The notes under the pieces: generated by a model | The model's database searches: none | Seen by the model: the letters and a program-made list of their open reading frames with translations, nothing else | What the model was told of the DNA's origin: nothing | Translations under genes and position numbers: made by a program | Shown here: piece by piece, positions 61,768 to 64,000 of the stretch | How the letters are laid out: every line of letters starts with the position of its first letter | Position numbering within the stretch: the stretch's first letter is position 1 | Assembly (NCBI RefSeq): GCF_020085105.1 | Contig: NC_058063.1 | Span: 7,715,422 to 7,779,421, forward strand | From: Siniperca chuatsi | Taxonomy: Eukaryota; Chordata; Actinopteri; Centrarchiformes; Sinipercidae | Direction of reading: 5' to 3' | Length of the DNA stretch: 64,000 nucleotides

Positions 61768-64000
61768 CTGAAGAAAAAAAAAACCCAACAACAACCCAAA
61801 AAGCAATTCCATAAATAAGCAAGCAAATAAACAAAACTGATGCAGAAATAGATTAGTTGAAAGGTGGAAATAAAAATAGCTCTACACCTACCATCTTAAA
61901 ATAACTCAACTAAATTCAAAAAATGAACACTGAAGAGAGAAATACTGAATTAATCAAAGCATACTCGATTAATATACTGACAGATGTAGAGATCTTAAAG
62001 AGTAGCCTAGTTACAAGATCATATAAACAAAGACGTGCACAAGTGCGGGCTAAAGTTGCCCTCTTTGGCTGAGCTGCCCCTCTGGAGGATTTTATTTATG
62101 CTGTTGTGGCTGCATAAATACGAGTAGCCCATAATTGCTAATGTTAGACTAAATGAAATTGCCATATCCAAACGTTTATTACTTTTTGATAGGCATGCCA
62201 CGCGGGACAGAGATGGGGCGGCCGTATGCCCCCTGGCATGTGACACTGGAGCATCCAAACTCGGTATTGTTGCCATGGTGTGAGTCTTTTGAAGTTGTAG
62301 TAATGATTAACAATGAATGGTATAACCAAAGGGATGCCCTGTGAATAAAAAAATCTCCACATATGCTTCCAAACAATGTGCAGCTTGTCACATTTGTATC
62401 ACGGCGTGAAATATTGCCTATATTATGCAATTTAAATAGTAGTTCTATCATGTCCAAGCAATTCTAAATGGAAAATGCTCGGGACAATGGTATTGTTAAT
62501 TCTGATTCTAATCATTAAATTTAGGATGAGGCGCAACCACAAGGCTCCAGACCAGAGAGTGAGGTATAGCATCAGACACATCACACAGGTACATATGAGG
62601 GTGGTAATGGCTGAGTGTGAGAGAGTTACTATAAAGGGCCATGCGAGTAAGAGTGGGACAAAGAAAAAGATATGCTGTTTACAATGGTATTCCTTACAAT
62701 TCTGAACTGTATGTATGTCTATAAAGTGTCTTTGTGACAAAAGCTTTGTTAAAGCGCTAAAGAAATAAAATGGTATTCATTCATGGAGATAGGAGTACAA
62801 TCAAAACATTTTTTACTTTACATGATGTACACAATATCAACTCATAATCAGCTGAGTTCAAAGAGTTTATGTTTGAACTTTGAATATTGTGGATTTCACT
62901 TTTTCAGTTTCAAAAATGAAATGTTTCCTCAAAGTCTGAATGCTTTACAAAGCTTCTGCTGTCATAAACAAGTAATTAAATGAAGGGCCATTGTGCCATG
63001 TTGAAACAGTGTGATCACCACACAGGTACACCTCTTTTCCAATCACATTGATAGATGGCAGTGTGACGCTGGAAAAAAGGGGGTTACCCTTATTTCAGGT
63101 TAGAGCAACATGCCCTCAAAAAGTCTGTGCACATCCCTGCATATAAACCATGCAAACAAAAAAAGGAACAAGAAAACAAACACACTAAAAACCAATCCAC
63201 TGCATGTTATGACAGATGAATTAACTAAGCATATTGTCAATTTTGTTTTCCCTAAACCATTTAAGGCAGAAAGTAAGTCTGAGAGTGACTGCTGGAGATG
63301 ATGATGCAAACCCATTCAAATGTGCAATAGTCTGCACATAGATTGAGTTCATCCCATGAACCAATGGCTGACTGGTTAGGCAGGTTTTTAGGAACTGTTG
63401 ATCAGATTTCCAAAGCAAACGGTGTACAATCAGGCCAAGGCCCTGTCACAGAGTAATTAGAAATGTTTGTTTAGAATTTTGGAATTGGGATATGTTTTTT
63501 ATGTAGGTATAGTCACAGTGGTTTTTTTTCGATGTATATAGTCATTGTCTATGACCAAAACAAGCATGTATCGACCACATCTATTTTTTCTCAAGGGAAA
63601 GAAGAGCTAATTTTTTAATTACCATTCCACTGTTCTGTCTAATAAGCAGAAATTTAGTGGTGATTTAATTCACTCCGAAATTCTCTCGTTTTTTAAAGCC
63701 ACAAATTATTACTGTAGCCCCCGTAGAGACATTTTGGTAAAGAGCTTTAGGCTCTTTAGGTCCATTGTACAGCCTGCAGAAAAACACTTTCAGTTTGTCT
63801 GCAGCCAAACCAAACCACCCTACAGAGGAATTTACAGAACTCTACAAAGTCCAAACCTGAGCCATTATGATCTTCGTGACGACTGCATCTAAAGATTTCA
63901 ACAAATATTCGGTATGATAGCAAAATCTGGACTCTTCCGGACGTGGAGACACACCCTCAACAAGCAACTTCAACTTTACGCAAAGAAGTCTGTCCAGTGC
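61768..64000. other. region upstream of tdrd7 coding start
   Basis: An acceptor (TTCTTCAG) sits directly before the tdrd7 ATG, so an upstream non-coding exon must lie in or beyond this region, but I cannot place it. A LINE-tail-like phrase (AAAGTGTCTTTGTGAC, AAAGCGCTAAAGAAATAAAA) is at ~62723-62771. A GC-richer stretch at ~62196-62285 and the last 200 bases near 63800-64000 hold no supported feature. Confidence 0.45.

Noticed and set aside
62144..62740. Possible small genes upstream of tdrd7 (for example 62475-62705)
   Set aside because: Frames are short and end next to a LINE-tail-like phrase. There is no recognised domain and no convincing splice sites.

Overview
The window looks like nuclear DNA of a ray-finned (teleost) fish. 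It has spliced genes with GT-AG introns, dense microsatellites, an intact Tc1-type transposon, Penelope-like and L2-like retroelement pieces and several fold-back repeats typical of fish genomes. I can place four protein-coding genes on recognisable family sequence. They are kdm6b (+, coding exons 4684-16720), tmem88 (+, 25313-28884), cabp4 (+, 36643-39384) and tdrd7 (-, 61767 down to 41642).

Region 1-18300 is kdm6b: non-coding 5' exons, an intact Tc1 element in a 5' intron, 20 coding exons (2,228 codons) ending in a complete JmjC plus zinc-binding catalytic module, and a long 3' UTR. A Penelope-like element in inverted arrangement sits in the intron between coding exons 11 and 12. Region 18300-31000 holds tmem88, with a long probable non-coding first exon, one large intron and a two-exon coding region ending in the PDZ ligand VWV. 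kdm6b next to tmem88 is the same order as on human 17p13.1. Region 31000-36000 is repeat-rich. It holds a single-exon ORF for a Pro/Ser/Thr-rich protein with a Cys/His knuckle, a fold-back repeat, and a possible minus-strand promoter with two exons near 35.1-35.4 kb. Region 36.2-39.7 kb is cabp4, which converges tail to tail on tdrd7 (39.8-61.8 kb). tdrd7 has 19 coding exons (about 1,134 aa) with three LOTUS and three Tudor-type domains, and its introns carry an L2-like fragment, fold-back repeats and a 120-bp Penelope remnant.

The four genes do not form one pathway: kdm6b is an H3K27 demethylase, tmem88 a Dishevelled-binding Wnt inhibitor, cabp4 a synaptic Ca2+ sensor and tdrd7 a germ-granule RNA protein. 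The least expected items are a roughly 190-residue E/R/K helix inside Kdm6b, the intact Tc1 copy with inner and outer repeats, two Penelope insertions with clear target duplications, and the unassigned ORF at 33.2 kb. All exon limits were read by eye from splice motifs, reading frame and family similarity. No alignment was run.
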